Below, in pieces: positions 1 through 12,464 of a DNA stretch of 64,000 nt. The first letter of the stretch is position 1, and each line of letters opens with the position of its first letter. A program made the position numbers and the translations under genes. This stretch comes from Xylona heveae TC161. Taxonomy: Eukaryota; Ascomycota; Xylonomycetes; Xylonales; Xylonaceae. Location: NCBI RefSeq assembly GCF_001619985.1, contig NW_017264202.1:620001-684000 (forward strand), in the 5' to 3' direction. Under the pieces are notes generated by a model, which was not told where the DNA came from, ran no database searches, and worked only from the letters and a program-made list of their open reading frames with translations.

Positions 1-619
1 TATCCCAGGTGGATGACAGGGTGGAGGAAGCCTGCATTCTGCGTTAGAGAAGATTTTGTAGGAGCAAGAAAGCGGTATGGTAGTCCTCGAAACTCACCCG
101 CAAAAAGCCGACCCATGAGGTCGTCTGCACGCGCATCACCCTTGAATATATACTCGCCCACGACATTCTCATAGCCTTGTATCTCAATGTGCTTCTGGAA
201 GAAGGTGAGGAAGTCCGGATAGTACTTTCGTTTACCAAGGTACTCGTGGAACTTGTCCACCTCGCCCAACTTGTTCACAATGGGTCCTTCAACAGGTAGA
301 GCCGGGCGTTGATAATCCGCATTGTCATCAAAAGCCTTCTGAATCAGGGGCGGAGGAGCACCAAGAGCATATACGGCCAGAAGATGATGCACGATATGGT
401 TCTAATTCCAAAAGTCAAAAAGGGCAAATGAGAGAAATATGGTGGAGAGGTACACACATGGAATCCTCTATCGTTAAAATACATGTTGTATAGCTGATGG
501 TTTTCTTGTAGTAGCTCAGAGGCTTTCACAGCAGCATCGTCCTTGATGTCCCGGATGTGGTATATCCCAGCATCTTGGGGTGTCAAGTGGATGTGGAATG
601 CCGTTGCAGCGGTAGCCAT
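1..619 (-). CDS. Questin oxidase-like protein (DUF4243), 5' part only
   Basis: This is the first part of a gene that runs off the left edge. Exons read on the minus strand are 619-458, 401-98 and 31-1 onward. Introns are 402-457 (donor GTGTGT) and 32-97 (donor GTGAGT). The protein starts MATAATAFHIHLTPQDAG; after the first junction it reads NHIVHHLLAVYALGA, followed by a DDNADYQRP stretch. Exon 3 gives FAGFLHPVIHLGY. The HH-LL-YALGA and GFLHP-IHLGY blocks are hallmarks I associate with the questin-oxidase family, which does Baeyer-Villiger-type ring opening in anthraquinone pathways (GedK, AflY-like). Many fungal members lie outside known clusters and have no known substrate. The start is the first ATG in frame with the conserved block. 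Family assignment is fairly sure; the substrate is unknown. Confidence 0.82.
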
Positions 620-1945
620 GGTTCTTGAATTATTCTTTTTAGTTTGAAATGAGGCTAGTCGTGCTTGTGGAGGTATGTTCACCAGATTAAATCCCAAAGA
701 GGATGAAGTGGATAGACCAGGGCTGGTTTTTGCTGCGTTATTTAGTAGAAATTGTCCGGAAGATTCTGCTTTGCCCGCAATGGTTGAAATTGTCCGTGAC
801 TGCGCCTTTGAGGAAGATATGCCGGGAGTAATTAGAGTAAATATGGCTCTGCCTAAGCAGGTAAACTCCCCGTTGACCCGGACAGAGCACATTCACGAGG
901 TTGATATACGTGCAAAAGGTCTTGCCCGAGCTCTGGGGTGGAACTGAGGCAATTCTGGCCCTTGGCACATTCGAATACGGTGCTTATTTAGATGTAATCG
1001 AACTAGTTTGGGTGATTGAGCCCGGTTCAAGTTGAGGAAAACGAAACAGAATGATATGTGCAGAATCAAGAGACCAATGAAGCTTATTCGCAATCCTTTT
1101 ATCGTTGAAGAAATATTCAGAGAAGCGAGTTCATGTGTGATTTGTAATTGACTAAAATGCAGAAGTCTAGAAACTATGATGTCTGCGGTTTCATTCCGTT
1201 TTGTGTCCCCTAACTGAATCTTCAGGCTACACGATTACATCTTCGCCAGAATTGAGGGTAAGTAAACACGACGTCAGACGGTGCACGGGACCCCGGGAGA
1301 CCCGCCACACGCGGCGGGTATGCTCGTAAGCGAAATGCGGAGAAGACAAATGAATTGTCAGCAAGACCAATCTCGCCGTCTCAAATGGAAATATGTCACT
1401 GTCAGCAACTTATCTCCGGTGGCGTTTCTCCATTCCTGAATGGTCAACTGCGAAGGTCACCTACGAAGTCCACGGTGAACGACCTCAATAATAGAGCCGT
1501 AATGAATACAGTTACTGGAATAAACAAAAATTCTGGGGAGCCAAGCATACTAGTGTAGATCAATGAAAATGCATTTCGATTGACGGAGCTCAGACACTTC
1601 AAAGTTTCGGTATTCGGTCGCCGGATATAACGGCCGAGATGAGAGACAGTGGGTTGTTCATTACACGAAGCCTCGAATTTGGAGATGTTGAGCTTTATCT
1701 GCAGCACTTCGTCTGATAGTGAAGGTGTTACCCTTTAGTTGAGAAATCGTGACCCTTACAGTCACCAGCATAAAAACAGTAGTGGAATTAAAATAAGCTT
1801 TCATTTAAAGATGTCATATAAACAACAGCCACTAGATGCTCCTATTCAATTTCCCTAGATTCCCAAATTGTAAATTGAAACCGATACGCCAAAATGGGGG
1901 CTTAGTCCCCGTTGACCAACCATCTAAGAATAATCTGTCATAATT
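620..1945. other. Intergenic region left of ssl2
   Basis: This 1.3 kb holds the promoter of the questin-oxidase-like gene and the 3' flank of ssl2. Short open frames exist on both strands (for example 675-947 plus) but none has recognisable content or splice structure. A GC-rich patch at about 1275-1320 with repeated CCCG/CGGG words stands out against AT-richer flanks. No RNA gene is seen. Confidence 0.6.
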
Positions 1946-4500
1946 TCAGTCCAGATTTGTATTTTGAGCGCGCCGCTTAGCTTGGTCGCGGAACATCTTC
2001 TTCATGAATGGGTTTTGGCTCTTGCCCTTGAGCTCCTTGTTTCTACTCTTATTGTACTCGATATAAGCCATGTCTTGACCACCGCTGAGATCACTCAACA
2101 TGCCGGCGGTCCGGCGAGCACCCTTCTTAGCAAAGCGCTTGCTACCAGGGCCACCGGATCGTTCTCCAAATAGATCGCCGTCGATCTTCTCAACGTCTGC
2201 CGATGTCTCGTTCTGGAGCATGACCTCTTGCAACAACTCCGTACGCTCTTGCGGAGATGCGTATGCAAGGTTGGGTAGATTCTCGATACCCTGAAGGTGA
2301 GTAATCACCTTGAAGGCGTAACCCTGATCGACAAGGAAAGCCTGCCGTTTCGATGAATAGTACATTTCTTGGGTATCTTTCGAGACGAGCGAGTAGAAAA
2401 AGGCATTGAAGCCTTCGTCGTTTCTTCGTTTAGCTCGAAGAATCCGTCCGAGACGTTGGGCTTCCTGCCGACGAGATCCATAATGAGATGAAATCTGGAT
2501 CAAACATGTCGCTTCCGGCAAGTCGAGAGATGTATCTCCAATCTTTGAGAGGAAGACGGTGTTTACGAGATCGTTGTGCTGGAAGTTTTCTAAAATCCGC
2601 AATCGCTCGGCCTGTGGCGTGCCGCCGTAAATATATGCTTTGTGCAGTTTCAGTGCGTATTTTTCCAATGCATAGACGTTGTCTGAAAACACAATAACCT
2701 TGTCGCCACGCTTTTCATGATAGTCTATCAAAAATTGGCAAGCCTGGAATTTCCGCGGGTTCATGATATAAAGCAGTGAACGCTTGCGCGAAGACTCCCG
2801 GAGATACTCTTGATAGAATTCGGTGGTCATTGGACACCAAACTTCGGCGCACTGAACCTTTGCAATATGCCCTTGCTCAGCAAGTTCCATCCAGTTGGCC
2901 TCGTAGAGTTTCGGGCCAATGAGGAAATTCAGATCGCGAATCTTGTCATCTTCACGCAAAAGCGTGGCAGTCAGACCAAGCTTTGAGTGAGTGGCAATAG
3001 AATGTGTGACTTTTCTGAAAATGGAGGCCGGGACGACATGGACTTCGTCCAAAATCATTAGACCCCATTCTCGACCCTGCAAAAAGTCCATCATCTTTTG
3101 CGAGTCATGCGACCTGCCCTTTGTTTGCGTAACCATGCTGTACGTTGATACAATTATACCGGTACTCCTGGAGAATTTCTCTTTGTGGTCGGACGTGAAA
3201 ATAGCAATATCATCGGGATTGATATTGGACCATTTAATGAATTCGTTTCGCCATTGCACCACAGACATGGAGCTGGTGCACAACACGACAATGCCCTTCT
3301 TGATAGTACAAGCGGCAGTAATTCCAACCAGTGTTTTGCCGGCGCCGCAGGGAAGCACGATAATGCCACTTTTGGCTCGTCCATTACCGAACATTTTACT
3401 CAAACTCTTCTCTTGATAATGACGAATCTGTGCACTAGGCTTGAGGTCGATTTCGAGGTTGGGGTTCACCTCGTCGTTTCGGAAATCGTATTCTTCGAGC
3501 ATGGGAAACTCCAACTCCAAGCATCGCTTCTGCACAACCTCGACATCGTCACTTACAATTTCAAACGAATGTACTTGGTCAGTCTCGTCCTCATCATCGT
3601 CCTCTTCTCGAAGGGTGAGAAATATATCATCTTCCTTGGCTGGACCTTCGGCATCCTGGTCGGTTCGCTGCGCTTGTGCCTGATCCGGTTGTTGCTTGAC
3701 GCCAGCAGCATTCTTGGTACCAGGAATAACAAGACCACCCATTTGCGGGGCTTTCTCTTTTGTAATCTCGTCTGAGCCTTCAATCCTTGTTTTTCCCACA
3801 ACCTCATCCTTCAATAATCGTTGCAGCATCTCTGGGTCCGTGCTCTCGACAAAATATCTATTATGCTTGAGTACAAGCTTAACTTTGCCGTACGAGGCGG
3901 TGCATTTTGTAATGAATTCCCTTATGTTTTCCGGTAGAGGAACCTTCGAGAGCCGATCAAGAACGTTGATGATGTCGCTGGGAAGAAGTCCAACAGAAAC
4001 AGCAGCATATAAACTGTGAGGCGTCAATGCGTATTCGTGAAGAAACGTGGGTCTTGATAACGGTTCGGCGATCGTGGTCAAGAAATCTTGCGCATAGGCG
4101 GCAAGGGGCGAGAAACTCTCTAGAATGATTCTTCCCTTTACTGGATCTATCCAAAGCGGCCGATTATCGTGATCAGGTTTGAGTGAAAGATAGGCGAAAT
4201 CGCTTGAACCGAAAAGTTGTGACGCAGAGTCAGTAGCCTGATGTTGTTGGCGGTTATAAGATTCAAGAGAGAATTTATTGATAGCCTTGTCTATGTTCTC
4301 AGCTTCGCTTTCGTCAGGCGGTTCTCCTTGTTCGGAGTATTCATCACTACTATCCACGCTCATAGGGGTACTCGGCGCAGGCGTAGACCGCTTCGACGCT
4401 CTCTCTGAGCGTGAGCCTGCCAGAGCTGTGAGCATTTCGTTAATCTCATAGAAGATGTCTGCTTCTTACCAGTAGTAGAAGCTTTGCGCTTTGGAGGCAT
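1946..4500 (-). CDS. ssl2: TFIIH 3'-5' helicase/translocase XPB (Ssl2/Rad25)
   Basis: XPB is the DNA translocase of general transcription factor TFIIH. It drives promoter opening for RNA polymerase II and DNA opening in nucleotide excision repair in the nucleus. Exon 1 is 4500-4470 ([10 protein letters not shown]), a 44-nt intron is 4469-4426, and exon 2 is 4425-1946, giving 836 aa, close to yeast Ssl2 at about 840. The N-terminus is acidic and Ser-rich. An XPB N-terminal domain follows at about 75-215, then an acidic linker near 275-300. Walker A LPCGAGKT lies near 369-376, the DEVH box near 470, the XPB-specific RED motif (LLRED) near 500, and motif [10 protein letters not shown] in the second RecA lobe. 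All helicase motifs look intact. It is divergent from the CID/SR gene, 414 bp apart. The assignment is very sure. Confidence 0.97.
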
Positions 4501-4914
4501 CTCGCCGAAGCTGAAGCTTAGTGGCGACGGCTTAAATGAATGGGAACGACGTGCAGTCGATTTGAGAGCAGCTCTATGTATATGACTGCGTAAATTGCCT
4601 GCACAACGGTTCCACCGGTCACCAAGTCGTCTAAGTCTCTGCTTGCCACGAAATGATGACCGATGATAAAGTGTGGAGTCAGATATCTGCTCACTGCCAA
4701 CTGCTAAGTAGTCAGTACTTCCGTAAGGCTACCATCTACCCTCGTACCGGCAAGACCCGTCTCTGCTCGGACATGATGTAAGCGAGCTTAGACGCGATTG
4801 GCGATGGCGACCTCTGTTGCCGCACTCCGTATACTTGGGCAATCCTGCCAGAATTGAGTGCTTATTCGACGCCGATCAACGAAATCTATCTACGATCGAG
4901 CAGACAAAGCTAGC
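4501..4914. promoter_or_regulatory. Shared promoter region of ssl2 and the CID/SR gene
   Basis: This 414 bp lies between the two divergent ATGs (4500 minus, 4915 plus). No TATA box or named factor site is evident. The role as a bidirectional promoter is inferred from gene orientation only. Confidence 0.55.
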
Positions 4915-6805
4915 ATGTCGGCGCATCAGCTGGCGATAGCGAAAGCTTCCTTCTCTGCAGGTCTACTGAGACCAGATCCCACATCTGTTCCCCGCGATGA
5001 GATTTCTCATTTCCACACTTTGCTCGACCGAGCAGTGAACCAATGCTCGCCTTCAAATATCCAGGTTTGATCTATTGTCCTATCGCTGACACAACGTGAT
5101 GACTAAAACTGGACGACGAGGATAGCAATGCAAGATATGGGTAACCAGGAACGTTTTCCCGTCCTCTGCTAGGATAACAGCCATCGGAAAGTATCTGGTA
5201 GCTTTGACGGCATCTTTCGTTCCTCAGAATGACGTCGCAGCAACTGAGCGTCGCAAACCGTCGCCAAAAAGGAAGCGCTTACATCTTCTATATCTTCTAA
5301 ACGATCTCTTTCACGAATCAAAATATCATGGTGGTTCATCATCGAGCTTTGCTTCTTTAACCGGCCAAATCCAACCCTATCTCGTCGAATTGTTTGGGCT
5401 AGCCGCCGCTTTTGAACGGGAGAAGTGCCCAAAACACCACAAGAGGATTGAGGATTTGCTCGACTTATGGGATAAAAATGGATATTACGCCCCTCAATAT
5501 GTCGAAAAGTTGCGTGAGACTGCCTGGAATGCAGCTCAACTCGGGCCTGTTGCTTTGGATGCTGCCAGGCAAGCGGAGGGCGGTTTCTCAACACCATCTG
5601 ACAAAATACGCGACACCAAAAATATTCCTTTCGTGATGCCAGCAAATCATGGCGACCCATCGATACCATATTACGATCTCCCGGCTGGGAACATGATGCC
5701 ACATATTATACCGAATTCGACAGCACCTATCAATCCGCAGCTTATGAAACCTCTTCAGTTTGTCGCTGGACCAGCGGACGAGAGTCTGGTTACTGTTGTG
5801 AAGGACTTCCTTCAAGATGTTAACAATACGTTTGATCAGGAAGCAGATATTGATAACGGTACTGTCCAAGACATTGACGAGCTGGGCCAGCCAATCATCC
5901 TCGACGAAGTTAGTGGAGAACGCCTCGGCGAGGCATACTATGGCTGGTCGCACGCGTTCTGCGAGAAGATGAAAAGGCGGCGAGAAGGGGCTTCTGGTAC
6001 CGACACCAGGGGAACAAGTCGTGGCCGAAGTAGAAGCGCTAGTCCGCGACGAAGCAGACGATATGGCTCGTCGAGAAGTCTCAGCAGCGGCAGCAGAATT
6101 CGGGAAAGATCGCAATCCCATTCACGGTCACCATCCTATCCCCGAGATAGAGACTCTCGAGCTCGTTTCACTGGCAGATATCGCTCTCGGTCTAGACCTC
6201 GTGCATATTCTCGCAGTCAGTCACGGTCCAGGTCACCTCGGTGGGAAAATGACGGGTCTGGCAAACCATCTCGATCTCGTTCAGGGTCGAGGTCGAGGTC
6301 ACCAATATTTCGGCCACCAAGCTCCTCAAACTTTGCGGGATCGATTCCTCCACAGCTGCCAACACATTCTCCCACTCCTTACCAGGCCCCTTTTCCAAAT
6401 TCGAGCATCCCTCCATCTCCTTTTCCAGGTCCACTCGGTGCAGGGTTCCCTCTCGGACCCAGTGGCTTACCTGTGCCTCCGCCCCCACCACCCTTCCATG
6501 GACACGGACAATGGCCGCCTCCACCCCCACCTCTTCCCCCGAACGTGCCATTCCATCAAAATGTACCTTTTCCTCCGTTTCCGGGCTTTGTTCCGCCTCC
6601 TCCTCCTCCTCCGCCTCCTCCTGGGCCTCCATCTCAACATCCTCTAGGTGGTTATCAAGCCATGGGTGGCAGCCCTTCACATGCATCGCCTCCAGGACCT
6701 TGGAATGCGCCAACGGTTCCTTCTGGAGATAATTTACACCGCACGCATTACAGAGGTCGCGGCGGAGGAGTAGGTGGAGGAGGGAGAAGGGAGTGGAGGG
6801 GATAA
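4915..6805 (+). CDS. CID-domain SR-rich RNA-processing protein (CHERP/SCAF-like)
   Basis: This is a probable nuclear protein linking the RNA polymerase II C-terminal domain to pre-mRNA processing. Exons are 4915-5064 and 5126-6805, giving 609 aa; the junction reads NIQ|QCKIWVTRNVFPSS. Residues about 1-170 match the CID fold, with KIWV near the start, then LHLLYLLNDLFHESKYH, and later RIEDLLDLWDKNGYY. In the family this helical domain binds phosphorylated CTD repeats. Around 260-385 is a dense RS/SR tract typical of splicing regulators. From about 390 the chain is proline-rich, with runs of up to ten prolines, and ends in a Gly/Arg RGG-like tail (RGRGGGVGGGGRREWRG). Human CHERP has a comparable CID plus RS/Pro layout, but I see no N-terminal SWAP domain. 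A low-complexity C-terminal half and sure CID family membership make exact orthology uncertain. Confidence 0.85.
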
Positions 6806-9800
6806 GCCATTTCGACGCAACCTTTTATGATGTATTCATTCCACCCCTCGGGCGTTACGCACGTGGTAGCTCAAAAAATCGAAGTTGCCGCAACAAGAAT
6901 CGAATTTGTGACCTGTCGAGATGCTCGCACTTAAAACACGGTAGATCACATCACTGGGGTAACGACTGGCTGCTTATCACTGCTCAGTCACCGAACAACC
7001 CAGTTTCTGAACTGCCAGTAAATGGGGTAGTAAGCGGCGACATGAAATTGTCAGCTGATTCAATAATTAATATGTGGCGTATAAGAAATTAGTTCGCTCC
7101 GCGCCTAGGTATTTAGGGCCCAGGGGCACTTGATTTTGGGCGATCTATTCATGTTACTAATTCCCAAAGATATTTTCTACTGGACACCGCAAGTGAACGG
7201 CACGAAGTAGAAGAGTAGACCTGAAACGGCATGATGTGAATCCATCAAGACATGTTACAGAAGCTATTCTTTACCTTACTTATCAATGCTTTGTTGGACA
7301 CCAATCACGTTGAGTATCTCTCATCTTCCACAATAGCCAAGTCCAGATTTCCTTCCTGCCCTGGACCCGTCGGTTGAGTGGGTTGTTGCCCAATGATTGG
7401 ATGGAGCTAGAACACGAGCCGACCGGGGGAGGAGATGCGCATACTTATCTATCGCCAGCTCATTGATTCATCTCTGTGTCCTCTTTTCGTCTTATCTGGA
7501 AACACTTTCATTCCCTATGTTGTAACACAATGAAAACGACGACGGCAAACTGATAGCAGTATCATCAATATTTTTGCCGTTTCGAACAATGTCTTGAAGC
7601 AGTTCTAGCCAACATGGATTACGCTCTTTCTGCTATCTGTCTCTACTCTACCATGCGTATCAGCATTGTCATGAAGTTGCTGCTGCATTGACGCCCGGAC
7701 CCCTCCATGGCCCCCTCTCCCGAAACCGCCGTCCCTAAACTTCGCTTTCTCGGCCCACGGCTCGGCATGCAACAGAAGCGCAATTTTTTCCCTTGTCACT
7801 AACCAGGGTCTTTATTTCCAAACCCCTCTTTTGCGGGCCACTCATTTCCTCTCTTGCCTCCTTTGTTTATTCTCAGGTCCCGCAAAATTGTTCCTGGTTG
7901 ATAACGAGAAGTGGAACGCACGTGTGCTGTCAGACCAAGGATTACTCTCTGATGATTTGGTAGGTAGGTCTGTGCATCTGCCCGGAATCTTTTCATCCAT
8001 GGTTGACTGGTGCTAGCTTGGTTGCTCACCCGAGCGACTTTACCTAACTGATAGCTTTCTCCGTCGCTCTAAAACTTTCAGATTCAGTTCATTTCCCTAC
8101 TTTGAGCCATTAGCAGTGAACTTGCACTGACATTTCGACTCTTTCGATTTCAGAAGCCGGTACATTTGCCGGTGTCAAACACGACTACTGTATTGACTAG
8201 CTACGCATCATTGCATCATGGGAGAAACTGCCTACGGAGTGATCTCTTCCTTTACAGGACTGAAGGGACGCCTGTCGGTACAGCTTCAATTGGCTTAGCT
8301 TGCGTGAATTGACATCTTGCCGTATAGTTCTCCACTCCTGAATAGAACTGCGACGGCTGAAAATGGATGCCGTCATGGCCGGATGTCTCAGCGGGTTGGG
8401 TCGGATAATTCTGCCCTGTGAAATTGAACATTACACAGCATACGGGCCGATTGACATTTCTTTCAATCCTCTAACATTGACAGGAAAGGGAATTCTAAAT
8501 GCAGGCAAAGGACCAACGTGAGGTAAGCAATCCTGACGCCGCGAAGTTGATCACAGAAGCTCAGCTACAATATTTGAGGCTCGATTTCATCCATTCAAGT
8601 GATTCGTATTTGAAAACATATTCTCAAAGGTCTGCATATGGTCACGGAGTCATGTCGGCCGAACTTAATGCATTTCGAAAGTCGCATTGTCTGAGCAACG
8701 ACAAAGAGAAGAGCACTGATAGAGAAAATTTTGAAAACATACTTGAATATGCATAGACTATGTCCGGAATTCATTCCTAAGCTTTCCTCAACAAGCGGAT
8801 CTTCTCTTCCAAAATAAACGGGTAATGTTGGAGATATGCTATGCCTACGCGTTGAGACGGTACTGATCGTCGATTATTTCGCAAATGGAGCGTACTATCT
8901 TATTATTACGACATCACAAACGGGTAGAGTGTTCCTGAGGGTGCTTGACAAGACGACAATGGTACAAGTTAATCCCTTTGATGGACATGTATCAAACGAT
9001 CATGATATACAAAGAGGGACAGATGTCTTATTTTCGTGATAACGTTGATATTGGACGCTCAATGCTGCCCCACCCACCAGTAGCTCCGAATCTCCTCAGA
9101 GCACTCCCTACCAGCAACGGTAGGAAGCAGCAAATCAAGATGCACAGCTGGTGACATGTCAATCATAGACATTGGAATGGAGATGATTGGCTCTGAAACT
9201 CTCGGTGATTTTTCTGGATTTGTCCTTGCAGGTTCGCCGGAGATTTACGACTAAATCTTCCTCAATGACTAGAAAATGTTCCCCTGACGCCGACCCTTGT
9301 TATCTTGCATTGCAGTCCCTTGAGGCTATCGACAATAGAACGCATGAGACAATTTCAAATTCAAAAAGAAAATCCTGCTCGATTGCAGTAATGCAGGTTT
9401 TAGGGGGGGGAAAGGTTTTGACCGGACGGCCCTAGTCGAATGGCGCGACCTGGAGAAAAGGTGTTGCAAGTCTTGCATTATTGTTTTTGTTGGCAGCGGA
9501 ACCAAACTACTCCGATAAACAATGTCCGTCGGTGTCGGGCCCAGGTGTAATTTGACCACACCAAGGGTATTATGAAAAACAGGTCATTCGTCGTCGCCTA
9601 CAAGCATATACGTTCCGCTGTGGGCCCTCGAACTTTGCATTTTCAATAACGGAAGATTGCATCGGCGGCGGCCGACAGCAATTAGTTAAAGCCGCCTAAA
9701 GCAGGGACAGAACATTTCGGGTAAACGCGGCGCGAGTGGGTCGCCAAACGTCCCAGTTCATTGAACTGCTGCGCTCGGTGGAAAAGGGTATCTCCAGATT

Positions 9801-12464
9801 CCGCCAGGAGATCGATTACTCTTGCAGCACTGTCGTAAGTTTTTCAGTTACGGGGCGGGAGACTAACTTATTCTGAGAAGTGGATCATTGTCATGTACGA
9901 AGGTACTGATTGCGACTCTTTCTCTGCAGCTCGTTGACAACAAAATATACTACAGACCCACTACTATTGGCCGCCCTTTTTTGGATTCTTTCAACCTCCC
10001 TTTTTCGAATGTGAATCTACGGAGTATAGTACAGAGGAACGGTAAGGTTGAGCCCCTGAATGGCGGCATCAGATGAGATGCTGACTGGATCGGACCTCTC
10101 TCCGCTAAATTCATTGTGATTATGGTGTCATCAGACGTCGCGAACTCCTCATAAAGTTGCCCTCTGTCTTGGCGGGGAAAAAGAGGTAAACCCGGGAAGG
10201 TTTTGACAGAAGTTGTCAGCTCGAGTGGATCTGCACTTGCCTTTCAAGTTGACATGCCACCTGCAAAACATCGCTCTCGCCGATACCGAGTTGGTACTTT
10301 GGCTTTTTAATTTATTTAGTGCGGTTTGGGAGTCGTCATCAAGTACAACAAATTCTCCGTTTTCTACCGATGCTAAGCTTTCTGATCCAATTCGGCTTAG
10401 ACTCTACTTAGCGCGGGGCACGAGGGGTTTGCGGGACGAGAACGAGGGAAAATAACAAGATAAGTAAATTAAGTTGACGATGATGATGATGATGCTCATG
10501 ATGGTGATGCATCATTGAAAAAAGGTGTCGACGACTAGTGAAACAGGCGACACCATTATTCCTAGAGACTCAAGTCTCTACACAACTCCCCATTTTGGCT
10601 AGGTAATCAATCGCTTCCATGCAAGCATTCCACGGGAAAGGCGTCATCTCTCGAACCATTCCCTCTGCGGGGTCGGGACTTTAGGCTTGGACTTCTCGAT
10701 TTGTCACGCATTGGTTAAGCTCCAGAAGGGAAATTACTCTCGCCATCTTTCATCAACCCCCACGCTGCACGGTGAAGCTTACTTTCAGATGGCAGCCAAG
10801 CAACAATGCGCAAGGAGTGTGCGCAGAAGCAAACAACACAGGTAAAAAGAGATGGCTTTGTCCAGGGGGCAGTCGGCGAGAAGGAGGGAAGAGAACGAGG
10901 TGGCTGCATGACGACTCGAATCAATGAGGGTGGCCAGCGAAGCTGCCGGGTCTCCACATCCCGGTAACAGGGACCATCTTCTTGACTTTGATGCCGCCGA
11001 CGTTGGTGCAGAACCGGCATTAGTTGCTCTCGTCGTGACCCAGAGAAGGGTGTGTCTCTATGTGAGTCTGTGTTGGACGTCTTTTTTCGGCCATGGTGTC
11101 GTGTGGATGCGGGCGGGCAGCGCAGTCTCTCTTTTCTTTCCGCGCGATGGTGGTGTTAATATGTGCCTTGCTTTTGCACGGTTCTGCTGCGGCTGCCACC
11201 AGCTGATGCTGTTCGACCCCTGCTCCGAGCGATCTCTCATCTGCTGCATTGAACATGGACGGACACGAACTTGGCGCATGCAGGAAGGGAGAAATACCCC
11301 AGACTTTGAGGGACCACTCAACCGACACTAAGAGGCATGCCAACGGGTAAATGATCAACTTGAGTGTTCCTACTTCAGCAGATGATTGCATACAAGTCTG
11401 CTGCAGGTTAACACCGTAGTATAGTGCTGTAATTGGACAATGTCATCATTGATCCCTTGGGCTCTTCTGGTAATCAAATGTGGGCCCCCTAAAAAGGTGA
11501 GATGCTTGGAGATTATTATTTGACTCTATACTGAATGGGTCCGTGGGCCCTTGGACGGGGACCCTTCGCGCCCTTCTCGGTGCGGAAATGACCCATGACT
11601 TGGTCCCCTTCTTCTCCACTCTTTCCGTTCGGCGCCACGCCCGAAGAAAAAAAGATTCCCATGGCTTCTGAAGAAAGATGACTCGAACGAATCCTGTCCT
11701 ACTAGTCATGCCTTGATTGACTCTGTGCGCAACGCGCCCTCTTTCTTCCGTCCCTGCTCACTGTCACTTTTGACATTTCTATAACACTCTTTGCCTCTTC
11801 GCCTTTTTCCTTTTTCCTTTCTTCCAATCTTCAAAAAGTCATTGTGCAGGTTGCATTGCATAGCACTCAAGTTTACATCCCTCTCAGTAAACGGATCTGA
11901 ACAATCTTATTCTCCGCCGCAACCGCCACATTTTTCTACCCCACGAACTCTCTCGTCAAGAGAAGATTCCCCCACGAAAACCATTCCGCCAATTTATTCG
12001 CGGGCATAACAAATCAACAATTCTCCAAAATTAAATCTCGGTCTTTCGTCATTCGCTGTTAGAATTACGTGTTCAGGATGAAACCATAATTATATACAGA
12101 GTCGGCATCTTTCGCCTTTGCAGGCCCTTCAGCAATTTCACTCATCCGAACCAACGATTTTGGCTCCTGTATTTACGTCTGGTAGAGGAGTGTGCGCGAT
12201 CGCATAGAAAATCTTGACCATTTCCAAAACGGTGAAAGGGAAAGGCTGCCACCACTAGAGGGAGAATCAGCGTCCCCTCCATCCAAGAACCGTCCTAGGC
12301 TCGATTGTAAGGCAGCTAGGTCACCTTTGTGACAAGGCTGGACAGTCCCCTCATAAGTCGCACCCAAGAAGGGGACATACGGCTTTCTTTTTCTTATTTG
12401 TTCCTTCCCTCACATTGAAGCCTGCTTTTATCGGGTGCTTCTTCAGAGCTAAAAAGAGGAGAAA
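6806..12464. other. 5.7 kb gene-poor region upstream of the CASTOR-like gene
   Basis: This is the longest stretch without a recognisable gene in a window where most gaps are 0.4-1.4 kb. All open frames are short (up to about 135 aa), overlap on both strands and carry no family motif. From about 11,730 onward the plus strand becomes pyrimidine-rich, then A-rich near 12,000-12,060, like a fungal core promoter and long 5' leader for the gene starting at 12465. A GAT microsatellite sits at 10,479. Isolated ATGs followed by good donors occur (8499 with GAG|gtaagc), so a non-coding or poorly conserved spliced transcript is possible. I see no terminal inverted repeats, reverse-transcriptase-like frames or target-site duplications. 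Confidence 0.6.
10479..10493. repeat. (GAT)5 microsatellite with imperfect extension
   Basis: Five perfect GAT units are followed by an imperfect GATG/CATG continuation to about 10,516. It lies in the gene-poor region and not in a coding frame. Confidence 0.8.

Noticed and set aside
675-947. 90-aa plus-strand frame
   Set aside because: It lies in the promoter of the questin-oxidase-like gene with overlapping frames on the other strand and no recognisable motif.
6021-6647. 208-aa alternative plus-strand frame
   Set aside because: It is the +2 frame of the RS and proline-rich region of the CID gene; low-complexity DNA stays open in several frames.
8218-8353. Possible two-exon mini-gene (MGETAYGVISSF...)
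   Set aside because: A donor and an acceptor can be drawn, but the product would be about 25 aa with no support from conservation or motifs.
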